From: an uncultured Alphaproteobacteria bacterium
GTDB taxonomy: Bacteria > Pseudomonadota > Alphaproteobacteria > MPNO01 > UBA830
DNA length: 64,000 bases
Direction of reading: 5' to 3'
Assembly: GCA_913046035.1 (NCBI GenBank)
Contig: CAJWSW010000008.1
Span: forward strand, 1 to 64,000
Shown: positions 26,423 through 35,864 of the stretch, in pieces
How positions within the stretch are numbered: position 1 is the first letter of the stretch
Layout of the letters: each line of letters opens with the position of its first letter
Notes under the pieces: model-generated
Seen by the model: the letters and a program-made list of their open reading frames with translations, nothing else
Databases searched by the model: none
What the model was told of the DNA's origin: nothing
Position numbers and translations under genes: made by a program

Positions 26423-28773
26423 TATCTCGACAGCGAAAAGAAATTCGTAAGCGGCCCCATCGACTCGAGGACGAGCGCCTGCTCCGTGGCGCGGGTTCCT
26501 ACAGTGACGACTTTAATCAGCCGGATCAACTTTATGCTGGGATGGTCCGGTCGCCACACGCCCATGCCATGATTAAAAGTGTTAATTGCACGCGTGCCTG
26601 TGCCATGGCTGGGGTTCATACGGTGCTGACAGGTGCTGACTATTGTGCTGATGGTCTTAAGGATATTGGTCACGTAGCCAACCCGGCGGGTGCTGTGGAT
26701 TGGCAAAATCCTGCTTTCGTTAATCGAGATGGCTCAAAGCCCCTTGACCGTGCTCAACCAACGGTGGTCCGCGATAAAGTACGTCACGTCGGAGAGATCA
26801 TCGCTGTTGTTGTTGCGGATACGTTGGCGCTAGCGCAGGAAGCCGCTGACCTGGTTGAAGTCGAATACAACGTATTACCGGTTGTGACCGATGCAATGGA
26901 AGCCCTAAAAACTGGTGCACCGCAGATCTGGGCCGATTGCCCGGGGAACACGCCGTTAGATGCGGAAATCGGTGACGCGGCTGCAACCGAAGCGGCATTT
27001 GAAATTGCAGCCCACAAGGTTTCGGCAAGATTTTTCAATAACCGCGTCATCAACTGCCAAATGGAACCTCGCGCTGCAGTCGGTGTCTGGGATCGCAAAT
27101 CTAACAAAATCACGCTGCATGCTGGCGGGCAGGGCGTTCATCGGCACAAATTGATCCTGAGTAAAATTTTCGGGTTAGAGCCGACTCAGGTGCGCGTCGT
27201 ATCGCGCGATGTGGGCGGTGGCTTTGGCCCCCGTAATATGATGTATCCGGAATTCGTGGCTGTGTGTTGGGCATCTCAAAGGACTGGCCACCCCGTAAAA
27301 TGGTTGGGCGATAGGTCAGAGGCGTTTTTATCCGATTATCAGGCCCGAGACCTCTATACAACGGCCGAACTCGCGCTAGACGAGGATGGAAATTTTCTTG
27401 CCCTGCGTGCGGACCTTGTTGGGAATATAGGCGCGCACACCGTGTCATATGTACCTCTGTCAAACGGGCCAAGGTTGCTTCCCTCGGTTTACCGGATGGA
27501 TGCCAGTTATGCGCGTATTCGGGGGGTATTGACGAATACAGTGCCGACAGGACCCTACCGAGGTGCCGGGCGCCCAGAAGCCATGCATACCATTGAGCGG
27601 CTAATTGACATGGCGGCGCGAGAGTTGTGCGTCGATCGAATAGAATTGCGGCGGCAGAACATGATTTCCCAAGATGAATTGCCAGCCTCGAATTCAATGG
27701 GAACGATATACGATTGCGGTGAATTCAATAACTGCATGGACAAGGCCTTGCGAGCGGCTGATTGGAAAGGATTTGCTGGCCGGAAATCACATTCAAGTGA
27801 AAGAGGCATGCTGAGGGGTATTGGGTACGCATCATACATCCAGGCCCCCGTCGGTGCACCTCTCGAATACGCGGATATCACAATAAACGCTAACAATGTT
27901 GTAGACGTCCGGATTGGAACGCAGTCGAGTGGGCAGGGACATGAAACGGTGTTTGCTCAGATCATCGCGGAAATACTTGGCATCTCAGAGACAGACGTTC
28001 GAATTTTAACCGGTGATACAGATCTAGTGCCGCTCGGCGGCGGGTCGCATTCTGACCGCTCGATGCGTATCGGCGGGATCGTTATACAAGAAGCTGCCAA
28101 CAAGGTTATTGAGATTGCTCGTAATAAGGCAGCCGACATGCTTGAAGCTGCTGTTGAAGACATAACCTTTGAGCGAGGTATCTTTTGCATCACTGGCACT
28201 GATAAAAGCTCTGGTTTGTATGAGGTTGCAGCTAAAGTAGCGGGCGGCACCATCAACGCCGATCATGTATTCAGAGGAAGATCAGCTGCATATCCCAATG
28301 GCGCGGCAGTCTCCGAAATTGAGATCGATCCGGTGACTGGGCATTTGGCTGTTATAGGACATACCACTGTTGATGACCCAGGTACGGCGATAAACCCCAG
28401 GATCCTTGCGGGGCAGGCGCACGGTTCTATCGTGCAAGGTATCGGGCAGGCCATAATCGAAAATGGCGTCTACGATCGCAAAACCGGCCAGTTGATCGCC
28501 GGATCGTTTATGGATTATGGCCTGTTGCGGGCCGATGACCTCCCGAATTTTATTACCTCTTTGCATGAGGTTCCAACCTTAAACAATCCCCTAGGCGTAA
28601 AAGGCGGCGGTGAGGGTGCCACTGTTTCTGCGACTGCTGCATTTTTGAATGCTGTATGCGATGCGCTGCAGAATTACGGGGTGCAGGATCTAGACATGCC
28701 CGTAACTTCTGAAAAAATATGGAGAGCTATTAACAACTCGAATTTCCCTAATTTGGGTGGATCTCAAGAATAG
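26419..28773 (+). CDS. Aldehyde oxidase/xanthine dehydrogenase-family molybdopterin-binding large subunit
   Basis: A 784-residue Mo-cofactor subunit of the CoxL/aldehyde oxidase family, which hydroxylates carbon centres next to a carbonyl or ring nitrogen using water. Family signatures are DVGGGFGPRNMMYPE, PYRGAGRPEAMHTIERLID (aldehyde-oxidase-like, not the cysteine loop of form I CO dehydrogenase), GQGHETVFAQ, and GVKGGGEGATVSATAAFLNA with the catalytic glutamate. These enzymes usually need a 2Fe-2S and an FAD subunit; neither is next to it or elsewhere in the window. Coupled to the UbiD decarboxylase by an ATGA overlap. Confidence 0.93.
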   Translation: MISRQRKEIRKRPHRLEDERLLRGAGSYSDDFNQPDQLYAGMVRSPHAHAMIKSVNCTRACAMAGVHTVLTGADYCADGLKDIGHVANPAGAVDWQNPAFVNRDGSKPLDRAQPTVVRDKVRHVGEIIAVVVADTLALAQEAADLVEVEYNVLPVVTDAMEALKTGAPQIWADCPGNTPLDAEIGDAAATEAAFEIAAHKVSARFFNNRVINCQMEPRAAVGVWDRKSNKITLHAGGQGVHRHKLILSKIFGLEPTQVRVVSRDVGGGFGPRNMMYPEFVAVCWASQRTGHPVKWLGDRSEAFLSDYQARDLYTTAELALDEDGNFLALRADLVGNIGAHTVSYVPLSNGPRLLPSVYRMDASYARIRGVLTNTVPTGPYRGAGRPEAMHTIERLIDMAARELCVDRIELRRQNMISQDELPASNSMGTIYDCGEFNNCMDKALRAADWKGFAGRKSHSSERGMLRGIGYASYIQAPVGAPLEYADITINANNVVDVRIGTQSSGQGHETVFAQIIAEILGISETDVRILTGDTDLVPLGGGSHSDRSMRIGGIVIQEAANKVIEIARNKAADMLEAAVEDITFERGIFCITGTDKSSGLYEVAAKVAGGTINADHVFRGRSAAYPNGAAVSEIEIDPVTGHLAVIGHTTVDDPGTAINPRILAGQAHGSIVQGIGQAIIENGVYDRKTGQLIAGSFMDYGLLRADDLPNFITSLHEVPTLNNPLGVKGGGEGATVSATAAFLNAVCDALQNYGVQDLDMPVTSEKIWRAINNSNFPNLGGSQE

Positions 28774-28792
28774 TAGTCAGGGCGGATTTCCT

Positions 28793-28930
28793 ATGCTCGC
28801 TCGTGATGAAGCACCGGATTGCCTTACAACAAGCAATGAATATTTTTTAAACATACGCAAGGAGAGTATGGTTGTAAGACCCGTATCGGTAACAAAGGTT
28901 GAGGGGGCCGGTCAGTGTGTTCGATTGTGA
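28793..28930 (+). CDS. Possible 45-residue small ORF
   Basis: Between the molybdenum subunit and the Rieske gene an open frame of 45 codons begins MLARDEAPDCLTTSNEYF and ends VEGAGQCVRL. AGGGCGG precedes the first ATG, and an internal ATG at codon 26 has AAGGAG just before it, so either could be translated. I recognise no family. The spacer is only 184 bp and the sequence shows no clear codon bias, so this could be chance or a short leader peptide for the Rieske gene. Confidence 0.2.
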   Translation: MLARDEAPDCLTTSNEYFLNIRKESMVVRPVSVTKVEGAGQCVRL

Positions 28931-28957
28931 CATGGAAAAATTCCAGGCAGATTTGCT

Positions 28958-30001
28958 ATGACTGCATCATTCGTGCGGAACGCGTGGTACGCTGCATGTT
29001 GGGCGTCTGATTTAGGGTCGGATAAACCCCACGCGAAAACCATTTTGGGTGAACCGGTTGTGCTTTGGCGGGACAAGTCGGGAGCGCCAGTAGCCCTAGA
29101 GGATCGCTGTTGCCACAGGCATCTTCCTTTGTCTTTGGGCAGAGTGACAGGCAATACGCTCCAATGCGGCTACCATGGTCTCGAATTCAATGCATTGGGA
29201 AGATGCGTCAGCGTTCCTGGTCAAAGTCGAGTGCCACCAAATGCCACAATCCAATCCTATCCTGTTTGCCAACGCCATGCATTAATCTGGATTTGGTGCG
29301 GTGACCCATCCCAGGCTGATGCAAATGATATTCCTGACTTGTTTTGGCTTGATCATCCAGACTGGACTCAGACGGGAGGCCATTTGCATATGAGGGCGGA
29401 TTACCGCTTATTAATCGACAATCTACTCGACCTTACCCATGTCAGCTATATTCACAAAAATACGATTGCCGGCGATCCCAAAGAAGCATTAGTGCCCGTG
29501 AAGACAACTCGTGAAGGCGATTGTATCCGAGTTGAACGCTGGATGCTCGGTTTTACCGCGCCACCAATGTACAATAAGGCTCGTCGCTTTGATGGGCCGG
29601 TGGATCGTTGGCAATTGATTAAGTGGCAGGCGCCTTCAATAGTAACACTTGATATTGGCTGCGCCGATGCCGGCACAGGTGCGCCTGAGGGCGATCGGTC
29701 GCAAGGGATTTCGATGTGGTCGAACCACATAATCACGCCTGAAACTGAGACCACAACCCATTACCTCTGGGCTTTTGCCAGGAATTACAAGCTTGAAGAC
29801 GCTTCCGTATCAAAAGTGCTCGCGAAGGGGGGCATGCAGACGTTTATGGAGGATGTTGTTGTTTTAGAGCGTCAGCAGGCAGCTTTGGAGGAGGTGGGGG
29901 AGCGCCCCGTCGTTGATATCAATATTGACAACGCTCCTCTTCAGTTTCGCAATACCCTTGAAAACCTGATCGCAGCCGAAAATGTGGGGTCAGATTGCTA
30001 A
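28958..30001 (+). CDS. Rieske aromatic oxygenase, VanA-like
   Basis: A complete 347-residue Rieske oxygenase alpha subunit. The Rieske domain (about 1-110) has EDRCCHRHLPLSLG and CGYHGLEF; the iron site is DNLLDLTHVSYIH (about residue 150), with aspartate in the bridging position. Length and layout match vanillate O-demethylase-type oxygenases, which remove methyl groups from aryl ethers or hydroxylate. It is the closest relative in the window of the truncated gene at position 3. No ferredoxin-reductase gene is near. RidA follows after a 173-bp gap. Confidence 0.92.
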   Translation: MTASFVRNAWYAACWASDLGSDKPHAKTILGEPVVLWRDKSGAPVALEDRCCHRHLPLSLGRVTGNTLQCGYHGLEFNALGRCVSVPGQSRVPPNATIQSYPVCQRHALIWIWCGDPSQADANDIPDLFWLDHPDWTQTGGHLHMRADYRLLIDNLLDLTHVSYIHKNTIAGDPKEALVPVKTTREGDCIRVERWMLGFTAPPMYNKARRFDGPVDRWQLIKWQAPSIVTLDIGCADAGTGAPEGDRSQGISMWSNHIITPETETTTHYLWAFARNYKLEDASVSKVLAKGGMQTFMEDVVVLERQQAALEEVGERPVVDINIDNAPLQFRNTLENLIAAENVGSDC

Positions 30002-30174
30002 ATATCAAAAGCAATGACGATACGCCACATGATCGGCTATTTGCCGTGTTTGCAGGCTTTAAAAGTAGTATGCTTAACCTCAGCTTTTTTGAGCTGTGTA
30101 CTCTCTCGATCATGAAGTAGGAGACACTGCTTTATGAGAAAAATTTGTAGTCGCCAAGAATTTGGGGGTTTTAG

Positions 30175-30558
30175 ATGGACAAAATAACAAAGGTATCTGT
30201 GTCTGGCGTTCCTGAGCCGCAAGGTAACATTTATAGCAATTGTCTTAAGGTCGGAAATCAGCTGATTTTATCTGGGATGATTGCTAGCGACACATCTGGT
30301 GACGCGTATCAGCAATCGGTTGAGTGTTTTCAGAAGATACGAACGATAATAGAAGCGGCAGGCGGGCGCATCGAGGACGTAGCTAAACTTAATATCTATC
30401 TTACAGATATGGAAAATCGCCCAGCTTTCGGGCGGGCTCGTGGTGAATTCTTCTCTGGCAGAATGCCTTGCTCTACATTAGTTGCCATTTCGGCGCTTGC
30501 CTCTCCTGGCGCATTGGTGGAAATTGAGGCCACAGCGTTCTTGGGAGCGGGCACATAA
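30175..30558 (+). CDS. RidA-family (YjgF/YER057c/UK114) protein
   Basis: A 127-residue RidA-like protein, a trimeric enzyme that hydrolyses reactive enamine/imine intermediates or a relative recruited to catabolism. Seen are the N-terminal GNIYSNCLKVGNQLILSG, the middle KLNIYLTDMENRPAF with the conserved D, and the C-terminal VEIEATAFLG. The arginine that marks true RidA deaminases usually sits in RVEI or VRVEVE; here the region reads TLVAISALASPGALVEIEA, without an obvious arginine, so imine deaminase activity is uncertain. GGGGG upstream of the ATG supports the start. Confidence 0.9.
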   Translation: MDKITKVSVSGVPEPQGNIYSNCLKVGNQLILSGMIASDTSGDAYQQSVECFQKIRTIIEAAGGRIEDVAKLNIYLTDMENRPAFGRARGEFFSGRMPCSTLVAISALASPGALVEIEATAFLGAGT

Positions 30559-30912
30559 AGATTTATTGACTTCGCGCGATTTTCAAGCCGTGAGGAATCG
30601 GGGCGCAGAAGCGGTGATAATTTTAAGTCCTTATTAAGTAAAACAGACTGTTTTCTTTGTGCAAAATTCTCTTGTGTACGTTGGAGATCTTTTATCATCG
30701 CGCTTTTCCATTAGGGCAGGATTATGAAGTTAAGTTGCAGAGATCCACTTTGCGAAATGAAGCATTTTGGCAGAACCGATAAAACGCAAATAAGATCTTG
30801 ATTTAATCTTGCATTTAACATACTATCCAAATAGTCAGTATTATGGTCTAGAGCCGTCAACATGAACTGAAGTTGGCGTTAATGAGAATGAGTGCATACC
30901 GCCGGGGGTAAT
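30559..30912. promoter_or_regulatory. Upstream region of the box cluster
   Basis: A 354-bp gene-free stretch ahead of boxC. It is AT-rich towards boxC and contains no convincing small gene or RNA. TGCA-centred words occur at 30660-30663 (within TTTGTGCAAA), 30810-30813 (CTTGCATTT) and 30893-30896 (GTGCATAC). BoxR/BzdR-type regulators are known to bind TGCA-containing sites, but these words are short and the regulator gene is not in the window, so this is only a pointer. Promoter elements cannot be placed with confidence. Confidence 0.3.
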
Positions 30913-32604
30913 ATGTCGACCGAAATTCATCACAAAATAACGGCCGAGGAGCCGCGGATCGATTTTCGTACTAACCCGGACGAATATAAGCACTGGAACC
31001 TCACTTTTGATGGCCGCGTCGCAAGACTTGCACTTGATGTCGAGGAGGATGCGACGCTAGTCCCGGGATATGAACTTAAACTTAATTCCTACGACCTGGG
31101 GGTCGACATAGAACTTTATGATGCACTGCAGCGAATCCGTTTTGAACATCCAGAAGTCGGCGCTGTTGTCATAACCTCGGATAAGGAGCGGGTGTTTTGC
31201 GCCGGTGCAAACATTCGAATGTTGTCGCAGTCCACCCATTCGCACAAAGTAAATTTTTGCAAGTTCACTAATGAAACGCGAAACGGCATCGAAGATGCAA
31301 ATAATTATTCGGGGGTCCGTTTCCTCGCCGCCGTAAACGGGGCGTGCGCCGGAGGTGGATACGAGCTTGCGCTTGCTTGCGATCATATCATGCTGATCGA
31401 TGACGGCTCTTCGACAGTCTCTCTCCCTGAACTCCCACTCCTCGCGGTACTTCCCGGCACTGGAGGGCTCACTCGGCTGGTCGACAAGCGCAAGGTGCGC
31501 CATGACAGGGCAGACTATTTTTGCACAACATCGGAGGGTGTCCGCGGGAAGCGCGCCATTGATTGGGGCTTCGTAGACGAGATAATTCCACGGTCAAAGT
31601 TCGACGACACCGTCGCTGAACGTGCAAAGGAATTCGCGTTAGAAAGCGATCGTCCCCTGGATGCCGTCGGCATCAAGCTCACGCCACTCACGAAAAAAAT
31701 CGAGGAAACTCGTATTTCTTATGAAACGCTGACGATTGAAATTGATCGTGATCTTGCAACAGCAACCCTTACCATCTTTGCGCCGATCCAAATACCGCCT
31801 GAAGACGTCACAGGGATTGAAAATCAGGGAGCAGCATTCTGGCCGCTCAGTATGTGTCGAGATCTTGAAGACGCTATAATGGAACTCCGGGTTAATGAAA
31901 AGGAGATCGGCACCTGGATTTTTAAAACCGAGGGCGCGGCCGCCCATGTGGAAGCTGCGGACAAATTGCTGATTGCTCATGCCGATCATTGGCTGGTGCG
32001 AGAGATAATCCTATTCATGAAACGAACCTTCAAAAAAATCGACGTGTCTTCTCGTTCTATTATCACCTTGGTTGAACCTGGGAGTTGTTTTGCAGGAACA
32101 CTCTTGGAATTGGTTCTGGCTGCCGACAGGTCATATATGTTGGATGGCTCATTCGAGGGCTCCAACGTGCCCGCGGCCGAGATTACGCTGACAGAAATGA
32201 ATTTTGGGCCGCTCGAAATGCCAAATGGCCTTAGTCGACTAGCGCACAGATTTTTAAACGATCCGTCGGATATCGAGATGTTAAAAGCCGAGGTTGGGCA
32301 GAGATTGGATGCGCTAAAGGCCGAAGATCTCGGTCTCGTAACCTTCGCGCCGGATGACATCGACTGGGATGATGAGGTGCGTATTGCTGTAGAAGAACGA
32401 GCGAGTTTTTCGCCTGATGCCCTTACAGGTATGGAAGCAAGTTTGCGGTTTGCTGGCCCCGAAACTATGGAAACAAAAATATTCGGGCGCTTATCTGCAT
32501 GGCAGAATTGGATTTTTCAACGACCTAACGCTGTGGGAGAGGACGGAGCGTTGAAAGTATTTGGATCCGGTCAACGGGCGGAATACGACAAAAAGAGAGT
32601 ATAA
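30913..32604 (+). CDS. boxC: 2,3-epoxybenzoyl-CoA dihydrolase (ring-opening), BoxC
   Basis: BoxC hydrolytically opens the ring of 2,3-epoxybenzoyl-CoA, giving 3,4-dehydroadipyl-CoA semialdehyde and formate. The 563-residue protein has two crotonase-type halves: the first carries AVVITSDKERVFCAGANI, VNGACAGGGYELALACDHIM and SLPELPLLAVLPGTGGLTRLVDKR; the second begins near residue 270. This matches BoxC over its full length. I start at 30913, where GGGGGTAAT precedes ATG, seven codons after an in-frame ATG at 30892. It leads the box cluster here, upstream of boxB; the reductase boxA is absent. The formate released could feed the Fds dehydrogenase at 16.7-21 kb. Confidence 0.95.
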   Translation: MSTEIHHKITAEEPRIDFRTNPDEYKHWNLTFDGRVARLALDVEEDATLVPGYELKLNSYDLGVDIELYDALQRIRFEHPEVGAVVITSDKERVFCAGANIRMLSQSTHSHKVNFCKFTNETRNGIEDANNYSGVRFLAAVNGACAGGGYELALACDHIMLIDDGSSTVSLPELPLLAVLPGTGGLTRLVDKRKVRHDRADYFCTTSEGVRGKRAIDWGFVDEIIPRSKFDDTVAERAKEFALESDRPLDAVGIKLTPLTKKIEETRISYETLTIEIDRDLATATLTIFAPIQIPPEDVTGIENQGAAFWPLSMCRDLEDAIMELRVNEKEIGTWIFKTEGAAAHVEAADKLLIAHADHWLVREIILFMKRTFKKIDVSSRSIITLVEPGSCFAGTLLELVLAADRSYMLDGSFEGSNVPAAEITLTEMNFGPLEMPNGLSRLAHRFLNDPSDIEMLKAEVGQRLDALKAEDLGLVTFAPDDIDWDDEVRIAVEERASFSPDALTGMEASLRFAGPETMETKIFGRLSAWQNWIFQRPNAVGEDGALKVFGSGQRAEYDKKRV

Positions 32605-32705
32605 AATCGATAGGTATTAATCGTTAAATAAGTAACGTTTTTAGGATCTTTAAATTTTTATCCTATTTAGTAATCGGTAAAGTTTCATCATAGGAAATCA
32701 GCGGA

Positions 32706-34133
32706 ATGACTTCTATCAACTACAACGAACGCATCCCAAATAACGTCGGCCTTGGAGAGAACCGCCGGTTACAGAGGGCACTTGAGTCATGGCTTCCGAA
32801 CTATTTGAACTGGTGGGACGAGCTTGGCCCGGAGGGGACGCAAGGTTATGACGTGTATCTTCGTACTGCGGTTGACGTAGGCACGGAGGGATGGGCGCAT
32901 TTTAATCATGTCAAAATGCCGGAATACCGCTGGGGTATTTTTCTCAATGAAGCTATACCGGACAGGAGGATAGGATTTGGAGACCATAAAGGTGAACCTG
33001 TTTGGCAAGAGGTTCCTGGTGAATACCGGTCGACTTTAAGGAGGCTTATTGTTACGCAAGGCGACACCGAGCCTGCGTCGGTTGAACAACAACGCGTACT
33101 TGGCCAGACAGCGCCATCTCTGTACGATTTGCGAAATCTTTTTCAAATTAATGTGGAAGAAGGGCGTCACCTTTGGGCGATGGTCTATTTGCTTCACGCC
33201 CATTTTGGCCGCGATGGTCGCGAAGAAGCCGAGATGATGCTGGAACGGCACTCGGGAGATCCGGATAAGCCTCGCATCTTGGGTGCATTCAATGAACCCA
33301 CTCCCGACTGGCTATCCATGTTCATGTTTGCTTTTTTTACTGATCGCGATGGGAAATTTCAGTTGGCGTCACTCGCCGAGAGTGGGTTCGACCCGCTGGC
33401 TCGTACATGTCAGTTTATGCTGACTGAGGAGGCTCACCACATGTTTGTAGGCGAATCCGGCGTGATGCGAATTGTAAAACGGACATGTGAGGTGATGGAT
33501 GAGATCGGCACCGACGACCCGGAACGCGTGCGTCAGGCGGGTGCAATTGATCTCCAGACTATGCAAAAGTGGATCAATTTCCATTACTCCATTTCTGTCG
33601 ACCTGTTTGGTCAGGAGCTTTCGACCAACGCTGCGAATTATTACACGCAGGGACTGAAGGGTCGGTACCATGAAGGGAAAATCGACGATGATCATCGTTT
33701 AGTTGATTACTCCTACCCGGTTCTCATGCTTAACGGAGATAAGATCGTTGAGGAGAGCCATCCCGCGCTCACATCCGTTAACGAAAAATTACGTCAGGAT
33801 TATATTGACGACTGCCAGCGTGGTATGAACCGCTGGAACAAGGTGATTGAAAAAAGCGGTCACGATTTCCAGTTCAAATTGCCCCATCGTGGATTTAACA
33901 GGGCTATCGGTAATTTCGCGGAAGTCAAAGTATCGCCGGACGGAAGGGTTATTTCCGAAGCTGAGTGGACGAAAAATGCTACAGACTGGATGCCAACTGA
34001 AAGTGACCGTGAGTTCGTTAAGGCATTAATGAAGCCCTGCTATGAGCAGGGTAAAATCGCAGGCTGGATTGCTCCACCGACACGTGGCGTCCACGGTAAT
34101 CCATTTGACTATGAATATGTCAAATTCAACTAA
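32706..34133 (+). CDS. boxB: Benzoyl-CoA 2,3-epoxidase oxygenase subunit, BoxB
   Basis: BoxB is the di-iron oxygenase that inserts one oxygen of O2 into benzoyl-CoA to form the 2,3-epoxide. The 475-residue length is normal. Di-iron ligand regions are visible as NVEEGRHLWAMVYLLHAHFG (E, H) and MLTEEAHHMFVGESGV (E, H), with further acidic ligands between them. The gene lies about 100 bp after boxC and about 110 bp before the ligase gene. BoxB receives electrons from the BoxA ferredoxin-reductase, which is not encoded in the window. Confidence 0.95.
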   Translation: MTSINYNERIPNNVGLGENRRLQRALESWLPNYLNWWDELGPEGTQGYDVYLRTAVDVGTEGWAHFNHVKMPEYRWGIFLNEAIPDRRIGFGDHKGEPVWQEVPGEYRSTLRRLIVTQGDTEPASVEQQRVLGQTAPSLYDLRNLFQINVEEGRHLWAMVYLLHAHFGRDGREEAEMMLERHSGDPDKPRILGAFNEPTPDWLSMFMFAFFTDRDGKFQLASLAESGFDPLARTCQFMLTEEAHHMFVGESGVMRIVKRTCEVMDEIGTDDPERVRQAGAIDLQTMQKWINFHYSISVDLFGQELSTNAANYYTQGLKGRYHEGKIDDDHRLVDYSYPVLMLNGDKIVEESHPALTSVNEKLRQDYIDDCQRGMNRWNKVIEKSGHDFQFKLPHRGFNRAIGNFAEVKVSPDGRVISEAEWTKNATDWMPTESDREFVKALMKPCYEQGKIAGWIAPPTRGVHGNPFDYEYVKFN

Positions 34134-34163
34134 CGTGATTTTGGTCACGCATTAAAGTGACCC
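34134..34163 (+). repeat. Two overlapping hairpins after boxB
   Basis: Directly after the boxB stop codon CGTGA (34134-34138) pairs with TCACG (34145-34149), and the overlapping GGTCAC (34143-34148) pairs with GTGACC (34157-34162). The two stems share bases and so exclude each other. There is no long U-run, so this is not a standard terminator. It could affect mRNA ends between boxB and the ligase gene. Confidence 0.45.
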
Positions 34164-34246
34164 TTCTTCCATCATCTGTCGTGTCGCGGTAAAAACGTAT
34201 AGCAAAGGCAGTCATAAGACTGAGAACGACAGTGGGGGAACATACG

Positions 34247-35830
34247 ATGGAACCAAATACGGTTCATATCGAGCGTGAAGGTGACGCGCCAGTTTTTACT
34301 TTTGCAGATTCATTTAATGTGTCTGTGCACATGATCGATCGGCATTTAAATGAAGGCCGGGCGGATAGACTGGCCTACATAACAGATCATGAAAAAGTTA
34401 CATACGGACAACTGGCTGAGCGGGTAAACCGCTGCGGTAATGCGTTGCTTTCAGCCGGGATATCCCCCCGCGAACGCATGCTAATGATTGTGAAAGATTG
34501 CCCAGAATTTGTGTATCTTTATTACGGTGCCATTAAGGCGGGTATCATACCCGTGCCAATCAACACACTGCTCCGTGCAAAAGATTATAAGTACATGATT
34601 GAGGACTCTATGTGTGCGGGTCTGATCTATTCTCCAGACTTCGCCGCAGAGGTTGAGCCAGCGCTAAAGGCGGCGGCTCGCAGACCGGCTTTTGTGACGA
34701 GCACGGAGGGCGAGCAGGGCGTCCAACAAATGATGGTGCGAGCTGAGAATGAACTCTCGCCGCATCCTTCAGATCCATTGGCAGATTGTTTTTGGCTTTA
34801 TTCATCTGGTTCCACTGGTCGCCCTAAAGGCACAGTTCACCGTCAACGTGATTTGTTAGTTAACAGCGTTTTGTACACGGAACCGGTGCTAAATATCACC
34901 GAGGATGACATAATGTTTTCTGCGGCCAAGCTTTTCTTTGCTTATGGCCTTGGTAACTCTATGAACTTTCCGCTGAACTACGGCGCCTGCACAGTGCTCT
35001 CGGATGAACGTCCAACACCCGAAATGACATTCCGGATCATCGAAAAATACAAGCCAACTATTTATTATGGGGTGCCAACACTTTACGCAGCGCAGTGCCG
35101 CGCACTCGAAACTGAGTCACCAGATCTCTCGAGTATCCGAATTTCGGTCTCGGCTGGAGAGTCGTTGCCGGCACCAATATTTGAACGCTGGAGAGAAAAA
35201 GTTGGTCACCCTCCCGTTGACGGTATCGGTTCAACCGAAGGTACCCATATATTTATTTCTAACCGACCTGAGGACGCAAAAGCCGGCACCAGTGGTAAGG
35301 TTTTACCGGGATACAAAGCGCGCATCGTCGACGATGAAGGCAATGATGTTAAACCCGGAGAAGTTGGGCGACTTTGGGTCCAGGGGCAGTCTATGGCCGC
35401 ATACTACTGGAACCAGCCCGAACGCACAGAACAGACGATGTTGGGTAATGATTGGCTGAATACGGGTGATACATACACCCAAGATGAAGACGGCTATTAC
35501 GTCTACAACGGGCGGTCGGATGACATGATCAAGGTGGGCGGTATCTGGTGCTCGCCGATTGAGATCGAATCCCGCCTTATTGACCACCCTAAAGTTCTCG
35601 AAGCCGGCGTCGTGGGCCGCGAGGACAGCGACGGGCTGGTAAAGCCGGAGGCGCATATCATTCTAAAAGAACACGGAGACGCCAGTGACGAACTAGCGGC
35701 GGAATTACTTGAACACTGCAAAGATGGTCTAGCTAGATACAAGTATCCTCGTTGGTTTCATTTTGTGGAGGATCTTCCCAAAACAGCCACTGGTAAAATT
35801 CAACGCTTCAAACTGCGTTCCGAAGACTAA
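34247..35830 (+). CDS. Benzoate-CoA ligase family protein
   Basis: An approximately 527-residue ATP-dependent acyl-CoA ligase that activates benzoate (or a close analogue) to its CoA thioester, the entry step of the box pathway. The AMP-binding motif is YSSGSTGRPKGTVHRQ, followed by YYGVPTLYAAQ, GIGSTEGTHIF, NTGDTYTQDEDGYYVYNGRSDDMIKVGGIW and the C-terminal catalytic lysine in KTATGKIQRFKLR. The overall pattern matches benzoate-CoA ligases (BclA/BadA). I use ATG 34247, preceded by GTGGGGGAA, rather than the GTG at 34232 that is itself part of that site. Confidence 0.93.
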   Translation: MEPNTVHIEREGDAPVFTFADSFNVSVHMIDRHLNEGRADRLAYITDHEKVTYGQLAERVNRCGNALLSAGISPRERMLMIVKDCPEFVYLYYGAIKAGIIPVPINTLLRAKDYKYMIEDSMCAGLIYSPDFAAEVEPALKAAARRPAFVTSTEGEQGVQQMMVRAENELSPHPSDPLADCFWLYSSGSTGRPKGTVHRQRDLLVNSVLYTEPVLNITEDDIMFSAAKLFFAYGLGNSMNFPLNYGACTVLSDERPTPEMTFRIIEKYKPTIYYGVPTLYAAQCRALETESPDLSSIRISVSAGESLPAPIFERWREKVGHPPVDGIGSTEGTHIFISNRPEDAKAGTSGKVLPGYKARIVDDEGNDVKPGEVGRLWVQGQSMAAYYWNQPERTEQTMLGNDWLNTGDTYTQDEDGYYVYNGRSDDMIKVGGIWCSPIEIESRLIDHPKVLEAGVVGREDSDGLVKPEAHIILKEHGDASDELAAELLEHCKDGLARYKYPRWFHFVEDLPKTATGKIQRFKLRSED

Positions 35831-35864
35831 GCGCCAAACGGAACTGAATGAGAAGGAGCCGCAA

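Noticed and set aside
27110-27697. 195-codon open frame on the minus strand inside the Mo subunit gene
   Set aside because: The plus-strand protein is a full-length conserved family member; the antisense frame has no recognisable features.
30660-30896. BoxR operator sites from TGCA words upstream of boxC
   Set aside because: TGCA is too short and frequent, the words are not arranged in a clear pair, and no boxR gene is present.
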